Source of the DNA: Maribacter sp. PR1
Lineage (GTDB): Bacteria > Bacteroidota > Bacteroidia > Flavobacteriales > Flavobacteriaceae
Direction: 5' to 3'
NCBI RefSeq assembly: GCF_028464145.1
Contig: NZ_JAQPCG010000005.1
Coordinates: forward strand, 1 to 64,000
Length of the DNA: 64,000 bases
In this document: in pieces, positions 1-8,614 of the stretch
Position numbering within the stretch: position 1 is the first letter of the stretch
Layout: each line of letters starts with the position of its first letter
Program-made: the position numbers and the translations under genes
The notes under the pieces: model-generated
Seen by the model: only the letters and a program-made list of their open reading frames with translations
Database searches by the model: none
What the model was told of the DNA's origin: nothing

Positions 1-105
1 AGTGTAAAGTTCTGATATAACGAACCGCCGTGTACGAGACCCGTACGCACGGTGGTGTGAGAGGCGCAGTCCGTTCCTAACTAGGGGCGGACCCGTCTAC
101 TCGAT
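1..105 (+). mobile_element. 3' end of a group II intron (domains V and VI)
   Basis: The first bases fold like the catalytic domain V of a bacterial group II intron. Positions 24-32 pair with 48-56 (nine base pairs, one G-U), then comes a two-base bulge at 46-47, an inner helix 33-36/42-45 and a short loop. A second hairpin, 69-79 with 82-92, fits domain VI. The stretch then ends ctactcgat at 97-105, consistent with the usual AY 3' terminus of such introns. The reverse transcriptase and domains I-IV would lie to the left of the window. The intron is on the plus strand and its end touches the stop codon of the convergent HAD gene. The exact 3' splice position is inferred from motif only. Confidence 0.72.
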
Positions 106-770
106 TACCTGCAGTTATTTACGAACATTGACTTATCAACCTCTGAAAATGAACTAATTATTTGGTGATTCCATTCATCATAGTTACCGTCGGTTGATTT
201 CACTATTATTATTTTTTTTGCATTAGAATTTTCCGCCGCCTTTATTCCAGAAGTAGAATCTTCAAAAATCAATGTTTGATTGGCATTGATTTTTAAAATG
301 TCCATTGCCTTCAAAAATATTTCGGGATTTGGCTTGCTTTTTATTTTTCCGTTGCTATAAACAATTTTTGACATATCGAAATACCTGGCTAAGTTCAAAT
401 GTTCGAAGTAAAATTCCAAGTTGTAAAAGTCAGAGGCAGTTGCAATTGTAAAAGGAATTTCTTTACTGAGTAAATATTCCAAAAAGTCTTCCGCTCCTTG
501 TGCTAGTTTCATATCTTGTTTTAAACAAAGCGATTGATATATATCTTCTTTTTCAATACTTAGTCTTTCGATGTCTCCTAAAGACAATTTCTTTGAAAAT
601 AGATTTGATAGTATTTCAGCATTATTTTTTCCGTGAATATTTTTGTTTTTTTCATCATAACTCAATTCCATTGAATGTTGCTTGAGAAAAATATCCCATG
701 CTTGATTATGCAAATGTGTATCAAAAAATAGGGTTCCATTAAAATCAAATATTACTCCTTTTATATCCAT
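105..770 (-). CDS. HAD-superfamily hydrolase, beta-phosphoglucomutase-like
   Basis: This 221-residue cytoplasmic protein has the four haloacid dehalogenase motifs. Motif I is DFNGT near residue 9, motif II is IATAS near 110, motif III is the Lys of KSKPNP near 145, and motif IV is FEDSTSG near 169. The helical cap lies between motifs I and II, as in the subfamily I phosphatases and phosphoglucomutases. The second Asp of the usual DxD motif I is Asn here (DFN); in phosphatases that Asp acts as general acid/base, so activity may be altered or directed to phosphate transfer. The substrate cannot be told. The ATG at 770 gives a normal length. The stop codon overlaps the inferred end of the group II intron, so the last residues may differ from the ancestral protein. 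No operon partner is visible. Confidence 0.8.
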   Translation of the reverse strand: MDIKGVIFDFNGTLFFDTHLHNQAWDIFLKQHSMELSYDEKNKNIHGKNNAEILSNLFSKKLSLGDIERLSIEKEDIYQSLCLKQDMKLAQGAEDFLEYLLSKEIPFTIATASDFYNLEFYFEHLNLARYFDMSKIVYSNGKIKSKPNPEIFLKAMDILKINANQTLIFEDSTSGIKAAENSNAKKIIIVKSTDGNYDEWNHQIISSFSEVDKSMFVNNCR

Positions 771-931
771 GGTTTGTTGATTCTTGTCTATTTGCAGGTA
801 ACAATTGTATAAACGTATCTAGGTAAGTTTATTTCTTTTATAGAGGTAACAAGATAGGGAATCTTTAATGCTTTTGAAGGAAGATTGGAAACATGGGTGT
901 AACCATTTCTATTTTAAAATTATTGGGAATG

Positions 932-969
932 CCATAAAAAAAACCTCGATACATGGCGAGATCGAGGTT
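932..969 (-). terminator. Rho-independent terminator of the XRE gene
   Basis: The arms aacctcgat (942-950) and atcgaggtt (961-969) form a nine-base stem with a ten-base loop. Read on the minus strand the stem is followed by a run of T (complement of the A-run 936-943). It lies just downstream of the stop of the minus-strand regulator gene. Confidence 0.75.
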
Positions 970-992
970 CGTTTAAATTAAAAAAGAAGTGT

Positions 993-1376
993 TTATTTAT
1001 TTTTCAATAGCCCTTCTAAATAACTGACCTTGTCTTTTTCTGCTTTGACAAGACGCTCGTAAAGTTCGATTATTTTCTCTATCGGATTTATGGTACAGAG
1101 ATAATTGTTATTGTTAGAACTATTATCCTTAAAAGTATTATTGATAATATTAAATACAGCTTCTTCTGAGAAATTCTCTATCCCTTCTTTGGTTACACCT
1201 AATACTGACGCAATCTCTTCCAACTTGGCATCATCCACCATTTCACTGTTCTCGATATTGGAAACGGCCTGTTGGCTTATGCCCAGTTCCTCGGCAAGGG
1301 TCTCCTGTTTCATGCCCCGTAGTTCGCGGATGCGGCCTATCTTTCTTCCTATGTGGTTCTTCGTCTTGGTCTCCAT
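993..1376 (-). CDS. XRE-family helix-turn-helix regulator
   Basis: A 127-residue DNA-binding protein. Residues about 9-66 form a Cro/C1-type HTH (IGRIRELRGMKQETLAEELG, then ISQQAVSNIEN as recognition helix). The C-terminal half is an Asn-rich linker followed by a helical segment (about 95-127) that may dimerise. Small regulators of this form are common beside mobile and toxin-antitoxin loci in Bacteroidota. It is divergent from the HEPN gene starting 144 bases away, so it could control that promoter; this is inferred from position. The ATG at 1376 is the only reasonable start and a terminator follows the stop. Confidence 0.85.
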   Translation of the reverse strand: METKTKNHIGRKIGRIRELRGMKQETLAEELGISQQAVSNIENSEMVDDAKLEEIASVLGVTKEGIENFSEEAVFNIINNTFKDNSSNNNNYLCTINPIEKIIELYERLVKAEKDKVSYLEGLLKNK

Positions 1377-1520
1377 ACCTCAAATATAGGGTGTTTCGCA
1401 CAATAATCCGATGGTAAAATACAAAACTGGTTCAATAAAATACAAACGTCCATGGTGGGGTACTTGGAAATGTGGCCTTAATATGATCGTTGATTATCGA
1501 ACCCTTTAAAACACGTTCCC

Positions 1521-2732
1521 ATGACACATTACACAAACATACCGGAAAACTTTGAAAGAGCGGAAGATCTGTCCGAACTGCTCAACGGCATCCTGAACAT
1601 AATTACCATAGACAGAGCCTTTCTGTCCGGAAAACAAAATGAGGGAAACACCGAATATTATTTCCTGACCCTTTTCGTGGATGTCAACAATGATCCGTTG
1701 CCCAACGAGATCCGTTCACTGGTGGCAAAGAAAGCAAAGAAGTGCCCCGATTTCAGGATAAGGGTCTACACTGAGAGCCAATCCGAAACGGGCCTTGAAA
1801 GGGGCTCGCTGTATTTCCTGGAACATTGCTGTCTCGGGGAAAACATCTTCGCCCATCCCGAAGGGGAGAACATTATGGATTTTTCCACAATGGCATACCG
1901 GAACCTTATGAAGAGGGCTTCCCGCTATCATAGATCGGAACTGGCAAAAGTGAATGCATTTGCCAATATAGCGGACATACTTATCAAGGAAGGGGATTAT
2001 GCAATTGCCACCTTCAACATGCACCAGGCCTTTGAACTTTCGTTCCGATTCATCGAACAGATGTGCATAGGTAGGAGTATGGTGACCCATAGTATCATCA
2101 GCCACATCAATTACTGTAAACACTACTTTCCCACCCTCCAACCCTTTGTGGAACCTTCCGGGACGGAAGGCAATGAACTTTTGCTCCTATTGGAACATGC
2201 CTATAGCGTTGCCCGTTATGGTACCGAGTTCGAGATTACAAAGTTACAGGCCAAGGCCATCCAAAAACAAATGAAGGATTTCATCAAAGAAATAGAGTCC
2301 ATTTTCCAAAGGCACCTTGATGAGTGCAAGGCCCAAATCGATGGAATCGAAAAGGATTTTGAAAAGGCATTCCCAAAAGTAATCAAGGATGCGGGTAGCG
2401 GCAACGAAACATCCCTGTTCGACCAATTGAAGGAACTGGAAAAAATGCATTTCCATGCCCTGAAGCCATATATCCCCGAAAGAGGACTCTATAGCACCGC
2501 ACTCATAACGGAGGGATATGAAGAGAACTCCTTCATGACCTCCAATTTGATCAAGGTCTGTATCGTGGCATTGGAAACCGAGAATTTCCGGACACGTGCC
2601 GTTCCTCAGCCCCATAGAAATATCGGCAAGGTCCTGGCGTATGTACTGGACCTGATACCCCATGAGGAAATGAAATTCCTTGACAAGGTCAGGCAATTGT
2701 TGTCAGAAAACAATACAGCCCCGACACGATAA
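1521..2732 (+). CDS. HEPN-domain protein with N-terminal nucleotidyltransferase-like region
   Basis: A 403-residue cytoplasmic protein. Residues about 15-112 are alpha/beta and resemble the degenerate nucleotidyltransferase (MNT) modules that accompany HEPN domains. Residues about 140-265 form a helical HEPN domain, with the alert pattern NMHQAFELSFRFIEQ and an R-x4-H motif, RSMVTH, at residues 185-190. In HEPN ribonucleases this motif is the active site, so RNA cleavage is plausible. The C-terminal part (265-403) is helical and unassigned. MNT and HEPN usually occur as separate antitoxin and toxin proteins; here both appear in one chain. It is divergent from the XRE regulator. The functional assignment rests on motif recognition only. 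Confidence 0.6.
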   Translation: MTHYTNIPENFERAEDLSELLNGILNIITIDRAFLSGKQNEGNTEYYFLTLFVDVNNDPLPNEIRSLVAKKAKKCPDFRIRVYTESQSETGLERGSLYFLEHCCLGENIFAHPEGENIMDFSTMAYRNLMKRASRYHRSELAKVNAFANIADILIKEGDYAIATFNMHQAFELSFRFIEQMCIGRSMVTHSIISHINYCKHYFPTLQPFVEPSGTEGNELLLLLEHAYSVARYGTEFEITKLQAKAIQKQMKDFIKEIESIFQRHLDECKAQIDGIEKDFEKAFPKVIKDAGSGNETSLFDQLKELEKMHFHALKPYIPERGLYSTALITEGYEENSFMTSNLIKVCIVALETENFRTRAVPQPHRNIGKVLAYVLDLIPHEEMKFLDKVRQLLSENNTAPTR

Positions 2733-3157
2733 ATCCATTCACATATAACAAAAGAAATAAGGTAGTAGTTTAGTTACTTAAAAATTAGTAAAAGAGATGC
2801 AAATTCTGGGTGTGAGCCGAGCGCGACACTCAATGAAAGTAGGTGCAATGTGAATTTTATTTTGCTCAGGTCATTTATTCAACATTGCAAGCATGTAGTC
2901 GATTCCAGACATAAAACCAAACCTCCGAAAATATACATGCATCGGGTTATGAAGTCGGATCTTAAATTTATTTATGGGGCTTCCCAGAGATTCAAATTGT
3001 AAATTTCGTAAAAGTCGTATTTGCCAGCGTATGCCATGATATACTTAAAATTTCAAACGGAAAAAACACATTTCATACTAAATGATGAAATTTCATCCAT
3101 TTACATCTATTTTTTTCAAGAATGAAAATGATCTCAATGGATGAGGTGAAATAATAT
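2733..3157. other. Gene-free interval
   Basis: This 425-base A+T-rich stretch lies between the HEPN gene and the 3' end of the convergent sigma-factor gene. No plausible gene, RNA or strong hairpin was seen. It marks the transition from the mobile left end to the uptake locus. Confidence 0.5.
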
Positions 3158-3664
3158 CTAAAGTATGGAGAACAAAAGAATAAAAATATAAAGTAAATCT
3201 TCCGTGGCTTCAGACCTTAAAAAGTGGTAGGCCCTTTTCATTTGTGTTTTTACAGTATTTATTGAAACTCCGTAATTTTCCGCTATCTCTGCATAGCTTT
3301 GCCCATTAATTACATAAGAAACAAAAATCTTCCTCCTCTTTTCCGGTAATTTATTCAGGAGTTCTTCAAGTTTTTCATTTCGTTTGGAAGGCTGAAAATT
3401 AATATGATCTTCATTTTCAAAAGGAAAAAATTCTTTTAGTGCCTTCTGCTCCTTTTCTGCCTGTCTTAATTTTTGGATACTTATGTTTTTTACGGACCTT
3501 ATGGCATATGCCTTAAAAGAAACACTTAAGTTTATATATTCTCGATTTTTCCAAAAGGAAAGAAAAAAATCCTGTACCACGTCTTTAGCGGTAGATTTAT
3601 CTTTCAGAATGCTTAAAGAGACCAAGCATAGAAAATCAAAATGTTCCTTGAACAACGATTCCAT
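3158..3664 (-). CDS. ECF RNA polymerase sigma factor, FecI-like
   Basis: With the ATG at 3664 the protein is 168 residues. Region 2 (about 1-75) contains the core-binding pattern DVVQDFFLSFW. Region 4 (about 95-150) contains LPEKRRKIF and the HTH AEIAENYGVSINTVKTQMKRA, which reads the -35 element. A short hydrophobic tail follows, as often seen in the Bacteroidota expansion family of these factors. The reading frame extends 23 codons upstream to a TTG at 3733, but the ATG starts right before the conserved region and is preferred. It should drive the SusC/SusD locus when released by FecR. It is unusual in being transcribed away from the FecR gene rather than ahead of it on the same strand. Confidence 0.88.
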   Translation of the reverse strand: MESLFKEHFDFLCLVSLSILKDKSTAKDVVQDFFLSFWKNREYINLSVSFKAYAIRSVKNISIQKLRQAEKEQKALKEFFPFENEDHINFQPSKRNEKLEELLNKLPEKRRKIFVSYVINGQSYAEIAENYGVSINTVKTQMKRAYHFLRSEATEDLLYIFILLFSIL

Positions 3665-3838
3665 TTCATCAACTTCCCTACGTAGTTTACTTTTCAAATG
3701 CCTATTAATTTTAGGATTTACAAATTCTACCAATAAAATGAGATATTACCTATTTAATAAGGTGTGTTGTATAAATATGCCCTAAAAGTCTAAATATAAT
3801 TATCAAATTAACAAAAAAATCAAATTTCGTGTCACCCT

Positions 3839-5014
3839 ATGTGGTCCTTTTTACAACATATAGAAAAGAAACATCTCCAAATGGTTAAGAAAGAGCGTCT
3901 AAAATCAATATTGCTTAGGACCAAGAAAATTGGGAATATCAATGAAGAAATTCTCGAAGACCTTTCAAATGAAGAAAGGGAACTGGTAATTGAACTCAAT
4001 AAGGAAGGCTTGATCGATGAAGCTATTCAACTAATAGAAAATATGGATACGGAAAAAGAGTGGGATTTATTTAAGTCTAGGATTTCCGTTGAACCAACCA
4101 AAGTAATTCCTCTATGGAAAACTGTATTAAAGTATGCTGCCTTGTTAGTAGGGATAGGCTTAATAGCATACTTTTCCTTAAATCGTTTTGAGCCGGAAAT
4201 TGATGCTACTCAAACGAGCGGTACTATAAAATTGAAAACGGGAAATGATGCTGTTAAAATTCTCAAAGAAAATATTAGTCAAAAACTAGTGTCTTCATCG
4301 GGAGAGGTTTTGGGGGAACAGAAAGGAAATAAGATAAGTTATAAATCCACCTCAGAAATAGATGAATTAGTTTATAGCGAATTGGAAATTCCTTATGGTA
4401 AAATTTTTGATTTGGAGTTTTCCGACGGGACCATTGTTCATCTAAATTCCGGAACCAAAATAAGGTATCCCGTAAAATTTTTGAAGGGTTTGGATAGAGA
4501 GGTTTTTATTGAAGGTGAGGCTTATTTCAAAGTATCCAAAGATAAGAACCACCCCTTTATTGTTCATGCGGATGAAGTAGATGTCAAAGTTCTGGGAACA
4601 GAATTTAATATTACTTCATATAAGGAGGATAATGATATCAAAACAGTTTTAGTAGAAGGTTCTGTAAGTATGTCCAATTCCAATAAAAATAATGTTGTAC
4701 TAAATCCTGGTGAAAAGGGTACATGGAGTAGGGGAGCGAGTTCAACTTCCGTTGAACAAGTAGATGTTGGTCTTTACACAAGTTGGATTAAGGGAGAATT
4801 GTTGTTTAGGAATGAGTCCTTTAAAAATATGGCAAAAAAACTTGAAAGGAAGTACATGGTCCAAATTCAAAATAATAACCTGCTATTGTCCGATAAAAAA
4901 TTTAATGCTCGGTTTAATGTAAATATTGAAAGTATTGAAGATGTAATTAAATCAATTAGTGAAATACAAAAATTTGAATATCAAATAACCTCAGACAAGG
5001 TTATTATTCAATAA
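3839..5014 (+). CDS. FecR-family anti-sigma factor
   Basis: A 391-residue inner-membrane protein. A cytoplasmic helical N-terminal part (about 1-95) would hold the sigma factor. One membrane segment follows at about 97-115 (VLKYAALLVGIGLIAYFSL), then a periplasmic FecR domain (about 180-290, with DGTIVHLNSGTKIRYP and GEAYFKV). The C-terminal DUF4974 domain (about 315-391) contacts the STN domain of the receptor in this signalling type. An internal ATG at 3881 is an alternative start, 14 codons in. It is followed 146 bases later by the SusC gene and is divergent from its sigma factor across about 170 bases that must hold both promoters. Confidence 0.9.
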   Translation: MWSFLQHIEKKHLQMVKKERLKSILLRTKKIGNINEEILEDLSNEERELVIELNKEGLIDEAIQLIENMDTEKEWDLFKSRISVEPTKVIPLWKTVLKYAALLVGIGLIAYFSLNRFEPEIDATQTSGTIKLKTGNDAVKILKENISQKLVSSSGEVLGEQKGNKISYKSTSEIDELVYSELEIPYGKIFDLEFSDGTIVHLNSGTKIRYPVKFLKGLDREVFIEGEAYFKVSKDKNHPFIVHADEVDVKVLGTEFNITSYKEDNDIKTVLVEGSVSMSNSNKNNVVLNPGEKGTWSRGASSTSVEQVDVGLYTSWIKGELLFRNESFKNMAKKLERKYMVQIQNNNLLLSDKKFNARFNVNIESIEDVIKSISEIQKFEYQITSDKVIIQ

Positions 5015-5160
5015 AGACTTTAACTAGACCAATAACTAAATAAACGAATGCTTATGACAAAATAACCAATAAAAAAATCGGGAAATGCTTGAGACCATTA
5101 TCCCGATTTGAATTCGAATTAAATAATCTTATCCAAAAATCATTTAATCATTTCAAAATT

Positions 5161-8100
5161 ATGAAAAAATACCTTAATAGTAGGCTGCCTCGACTGTGGT
5201 TTCCTAAAATGGATTTGAAAATGAAATTAACAACTTTTCTTCTACTCGTTTCGTTATTTCAGGTTCAAGCTAGTTCTTACGCACAAAAAGCCAAACTAAG
5301 TTTAAGTCATGAAAATGAAACCGTTGAAAATATTTTTAACAATATTGAGGAGGTCTCTGAATTTCGTTTTTTGTTCGAGACCGGACAAATAAATTTAGAC
5401 CGACGAGTTTCGTTGAATGTTGAAAAAGAAAATATTAATAAAATATTGAAATTGCTTTTTCAGAATACGGATATAAATTATTCCGTGCGAGGACGTCAAA
5501 TTGTATTAGTAAGGAAAAAAAAGCCATTACTCATTGATAACTCTTCTAACCAAGTAATTGAAGCTGTTAGTAAAAAAATAGAGCAGGAACGGGTATCTGG
5601 AACAATTTTAGATTCAAATGGAGATCCTCTGCCAGGAGCAAATGTCCTTGAGAAAGGTACCACGAATGGAACACAAACCGATTTTGACGGTAATTATTCC
5701 ATTAGTCTTTCTACTGAAAACGCTGTTTTAATTATTTCATATATCGGTTTTGCGACAAAGGAAGTAACTGTAGATGGCCAAAGTACGATTAATATAACCC
5801 TAGAAGAAAGTACTGCTGGGTTGGATGAAGTTGTAGTGGTAGGTTATGGAACCCAGAAAAAATTAAATCTTACAGGAGCCGTAAGTTCTGTGGATAGTGA
5901 AGATTTGGAGAATAGGCCTATTACTAGTTCCAGCCAAGCTTTACAAGGTGTTCAAGGCGTATATATAAACCAGATCGGAGGGCAACCCGGAAATGATGCC
6001 GCCACTATCAGAATAAGGGGCGTTGGAACCTTGAATAATAATAATCCATTAGTGTTGGTCAATGGTATTGAATTTTCAATAAATGATTTAAATCCAAATG
6101 ATATTGAAAGTATCACCGTTTTAAAGGATGCTGCATCCGCTGCTATTTATGGTTCTAGGGCGGCTAACGGAGTTGTTTTAGTTACGACCAAAAAAGGTTC
6201 GGAACAATCAGAGATATCCTACAGTAATTCTGTTGGAGTACAAGAAGTAATTTCACTTCCAAGAGTAGTTAAAGACCCTGTTCGCTGGATGGAATTATAT
6301 TCCCAGGCACAATTAAATTTTGGAACTAGTGAAGATGCACTGGTATTTCCGCAAAGCTTAATAGATGAGTATCGTCAGGGCATGCAAACCGACCCTTTTA
6401 CATATCCAAACAATGATTGGTATGATATCATGTTTGACCCTGCTATTATCCAACAGCACAATCTTAGATTTACAGGAGGAAGTGCAAAATCAACGTATGC
6501 CCTATCTCTAGGAATACTGGACCAAAATGGGGTATTGCGAAGTACTGATTCTGAACGTTACAATACCAATTTTACGGTAAATTCCGAATTAAATAAACAT
6601 ATCACCATTGGTGGTACTTTTAATTTCTCCTATAAGACAAGGAATGAACCTGTTGTAGGAATACAGGAAGTCATGGAAATGATTTTCAAGGCCCAATCCT
6701 ATCATCCTACCAAATTGGAGGATGGGAATTACGGAATGAATTTTTTTGATATACCTGGCCACAGAAGATTTCGTAATCCCTTAGCCTTAACTGATGAGGG
6801 TGATACAGATATCAGAAATTTGAAATTGTTCCTTAATACGTTTGCTGAGGTAAAGTTGCCTTTTAATATTGTTTACAAATTGAATATTGGTTTAACGAGT
6901 GAAAATGAAAGACGCAAAATTTTTACTCCACAAATTACTCTATATGATGCCAAAACAAAAGAACCGACCCAAATTCAGGCAGGAGGTAACCCTTATGTAA
7001 CGTTTGCAGGGCAACAAAGAGGTGTGGATCAAAGAAATGATGAAGCACTCAACTGGACCGTTTTTAATACTTTGAAATGGGATAAATCATTTTCAGATAG
7101 AACAGATCTTGCAATTCTATTGGGTACCAGCTATGAAAAATTTGACGATAGTTTCTTTACAGCCTCAAATGAGGGCTACTTAAGTAATGACCTTTACGAA
7201 CTTAATGCAGGTAGTACCAATCCAATCGTAAGTGGAACTTCTAGGGAGTCTAGTTTAATCTCCTACTTTGGTAGGGCAAACTATGTTCTGAATAATAAAT
7301 ACCTTTTAGAAGCTAATTTTCGATATGACGGTTCCTCTCGTTTTGCACCGGGAAATAAGTGGGGATTTTTTCCTTCCATGTCAGCTGGTTGGAGAATTAA
7401 CGAGGAGAACTTTCTGAAGGAAGTGGACTGGTTAAGCCAATTGAAAATTAGGGCCTCATGGGGTCAATTAGGTAATGAAAGGATAGGTTTCTTTAGATAT
7501 TTGGATCTTATTTCTCCTGGTCAGGATTATACTTTTGGGAACACTATAAACCCAGGTACGGCTGTTTTAGTTGATAATGATGATGAAATTTCTTGGGAAA
7601 CCACTACCATTTCCAATATTGGGGTGGATGCTACTTTCTTTGGAGGCAAACTAACCACTAGCTTTGAATATTTTGATAAAACAACAGAGGACGTTTTAAG
7701 GCCAGTTGGAATCCCTTCCCAAGTGGGTTCTCTCGGAGGCCCGATTAGGAATATCGGAACCATCGAGAACGATGGTGTTGAAATTTCCATCGGGCATAGA
7801 AACTATCTTGGAGATTTTAGATACGACATATCCGGAAATTTGACATACATCACGAACAAGGTAGTTGACCTGAATGGGGAAATAATTCTGGAAGATAATT
7901 CTACGGATGGGAGAGGTCCTCTTAATATCACGCAAGAAGGAAAACCTATAAATCAATTCTTGCTATATCAAGCGGATGGACTATTTCAATCTCAAGAGGA
8001 AATTGACGCTCATGCTTTTCAAGGTACAGATACACAACCTGGTTATATTAAATATAAGGATTTAGATAATAATGGTGTTATCGATTTAAATGATAGACAG

Positions 8101-8604
8101 GCTGAAGGAAGTACTATCCCAAAATACACCTATTCCTTTAATATCAATTTTGGGTACAAAAACTTTTCCCTGAACACTTTTTGGCAAGGTGTAGAAGGGG
8201 TACAAACTTATAATAAACATGTATCCGGGGTACCATTCTGGTTCGGAACTTCATTACCTGTAGGTTGGGCCAATGATTCTTGGACTCCTGAGAATAGTGA
8301 TGCAAGTTTTCCACTATTGACTCGATATCAGGATACTCAGGCAACATTGTTTAGGCCAAGTGACTTTTGGTTACTTGATGCTTCCTATTTAAGATTAAAA
8401 AATATTCAACTGGCCTATGATTTTAGTGCCGCCTTATTGGAAAATTTGGGTATGACCAAGCTATCAATATTTTGCAATGCCCAAAACCTTTTAACATTTA
8501 CTCCTTTAAAAGACTTTGACCCTGAAACCGATTTAATCGGAAACAACTTTTTTGATTACCCATCGACCAAAATTTACACGATTGGTCTTAACGTATCATT
8601 TTAA
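5161..8604 (+). CDS. SusC/RagA-family TonB-dependent receptor with STN domain
   Basis: An outer-membrane transporter of 1147 residues from the ATG at 5161, whose product begins MKKYLN and carries a signal sequence ending near SSYAQ. The open frame reaches back to a TTG at 5089, but that extension lacks a signal peptide. Domains in order: STN (about 45-105), a signalling module that talks to FecR; a carboxypeptidase-like regulatory domain (about 147-222, GTILDSNGDPLPGANV); TonB plug (about 225-340, with VVVVGYGTQKK and the SusC-type AASAAIYGSRAANGVVLVTT pattern); and a 22-strand barrel ending in Phe. It imports a glycan fragment together with the SusD lipoprotein that follows 10 bases later. 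The sulfatase further down suggests a sulfated polysaccharide. Confidence 0.95.
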   Translation: MKKYLNSRLPRLWFPKMDLKMKLTTFLLLVSLFQVQASSYAQKAKLSLSHENETVENIFNNIEEVSEFRFLFETGQINLDRRVSLNVEKENINKILKLLFQNTDINYSVRGRQIVLVRKKKPLLIDNSSNQVIEAVSKKIEQERVSGTILDSNGDPLPGANVLEKGTTNGTQTDFDGNYSISLSTENAVLIISYIGFATKEVTVDGQSTINITLEESTAGLDEVVVVGYGTQKKLNLTGAVSSVDSEDLENRPITSSSQALQGVQGVYINQIGGQPGNDAATIRIRGVGTLNNNNPLVLVNGIEFSINDLNPNDIESITVLKDAASAAIYGSRAANGVVLVTTKKGSEQSEISYSNSVGVQEVISLPRVVKDPVRWMELYSQAQLNFGTSEDALVFPQSLIDEYRQGMQTDPFTYPNNDWYDIMFDPAIIQQHNLRFTGGSAKSTYALSLGILDQNGVLRSTDSERYNTNFTVNSELNKHITIGGTFNFSYKTRNEPVVGIQEVMEMIFKAQSYHPTKLEDGNYGMNFFDIPGHRRFRNPLALTDEGDTDIRNLKLFLNTFAEVKLPFNIVYKLNIGLTSENERRKIFTPQITLYDAKTKEPTQIQAGGNPYVTFAGQQRGVDQRNDEALNWTVFNTLKWDKSFSDRTDLAILLGTSYEKFDDSFFTASNEGYLSNDLYELNAGSTNPIVSGTSRESSLISYFGRANYVLNNKYLLEANFRYDGSSRFAPGNKWGFFPSMSAGWRINEENFLKEVDWLSQLKIRASWGQLGNERIGFFRYLDLISPGQDYTFGNTINPGTAVLVDNDDEISWETTTISNIGVDATFFGGKLTTSFEYFDKTTEDVLRPVGIPSQVGSLGGPIRNIGTIENDGVEISIGHRNYLGDFRYDISGNLTYITNKVVDLNGEIILEDNSTDGRGPLNITQEGKPINQFLLYQADGLFQSQEEIDAHAFQGTDTQPGYIKYKDLDNNGVIDLNDRQAEGSTIPKYTYSFNINFGYKNFSLNTFWQGVEGVQTYNKHVSGVPFWFGTSLPVGWANDSWTPENSDASFPLLTRYQDTQATLFRPSDFWLLDASYLRLKNIQLAYDFSAALLENLGMTKLSIFCNAQNLLTFTPLKDFDPETDLIGNNFFDYPSTKIYTIGLNVSF

Positions 8605-8614
8605 TAAAAATATC

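Noticed and set aside
5089-5160. Upstream TTG start for the SusC protein
   Set aside because: It would put 24 charged residues before the signal peptide; the ATG at 5161 starts it properly.
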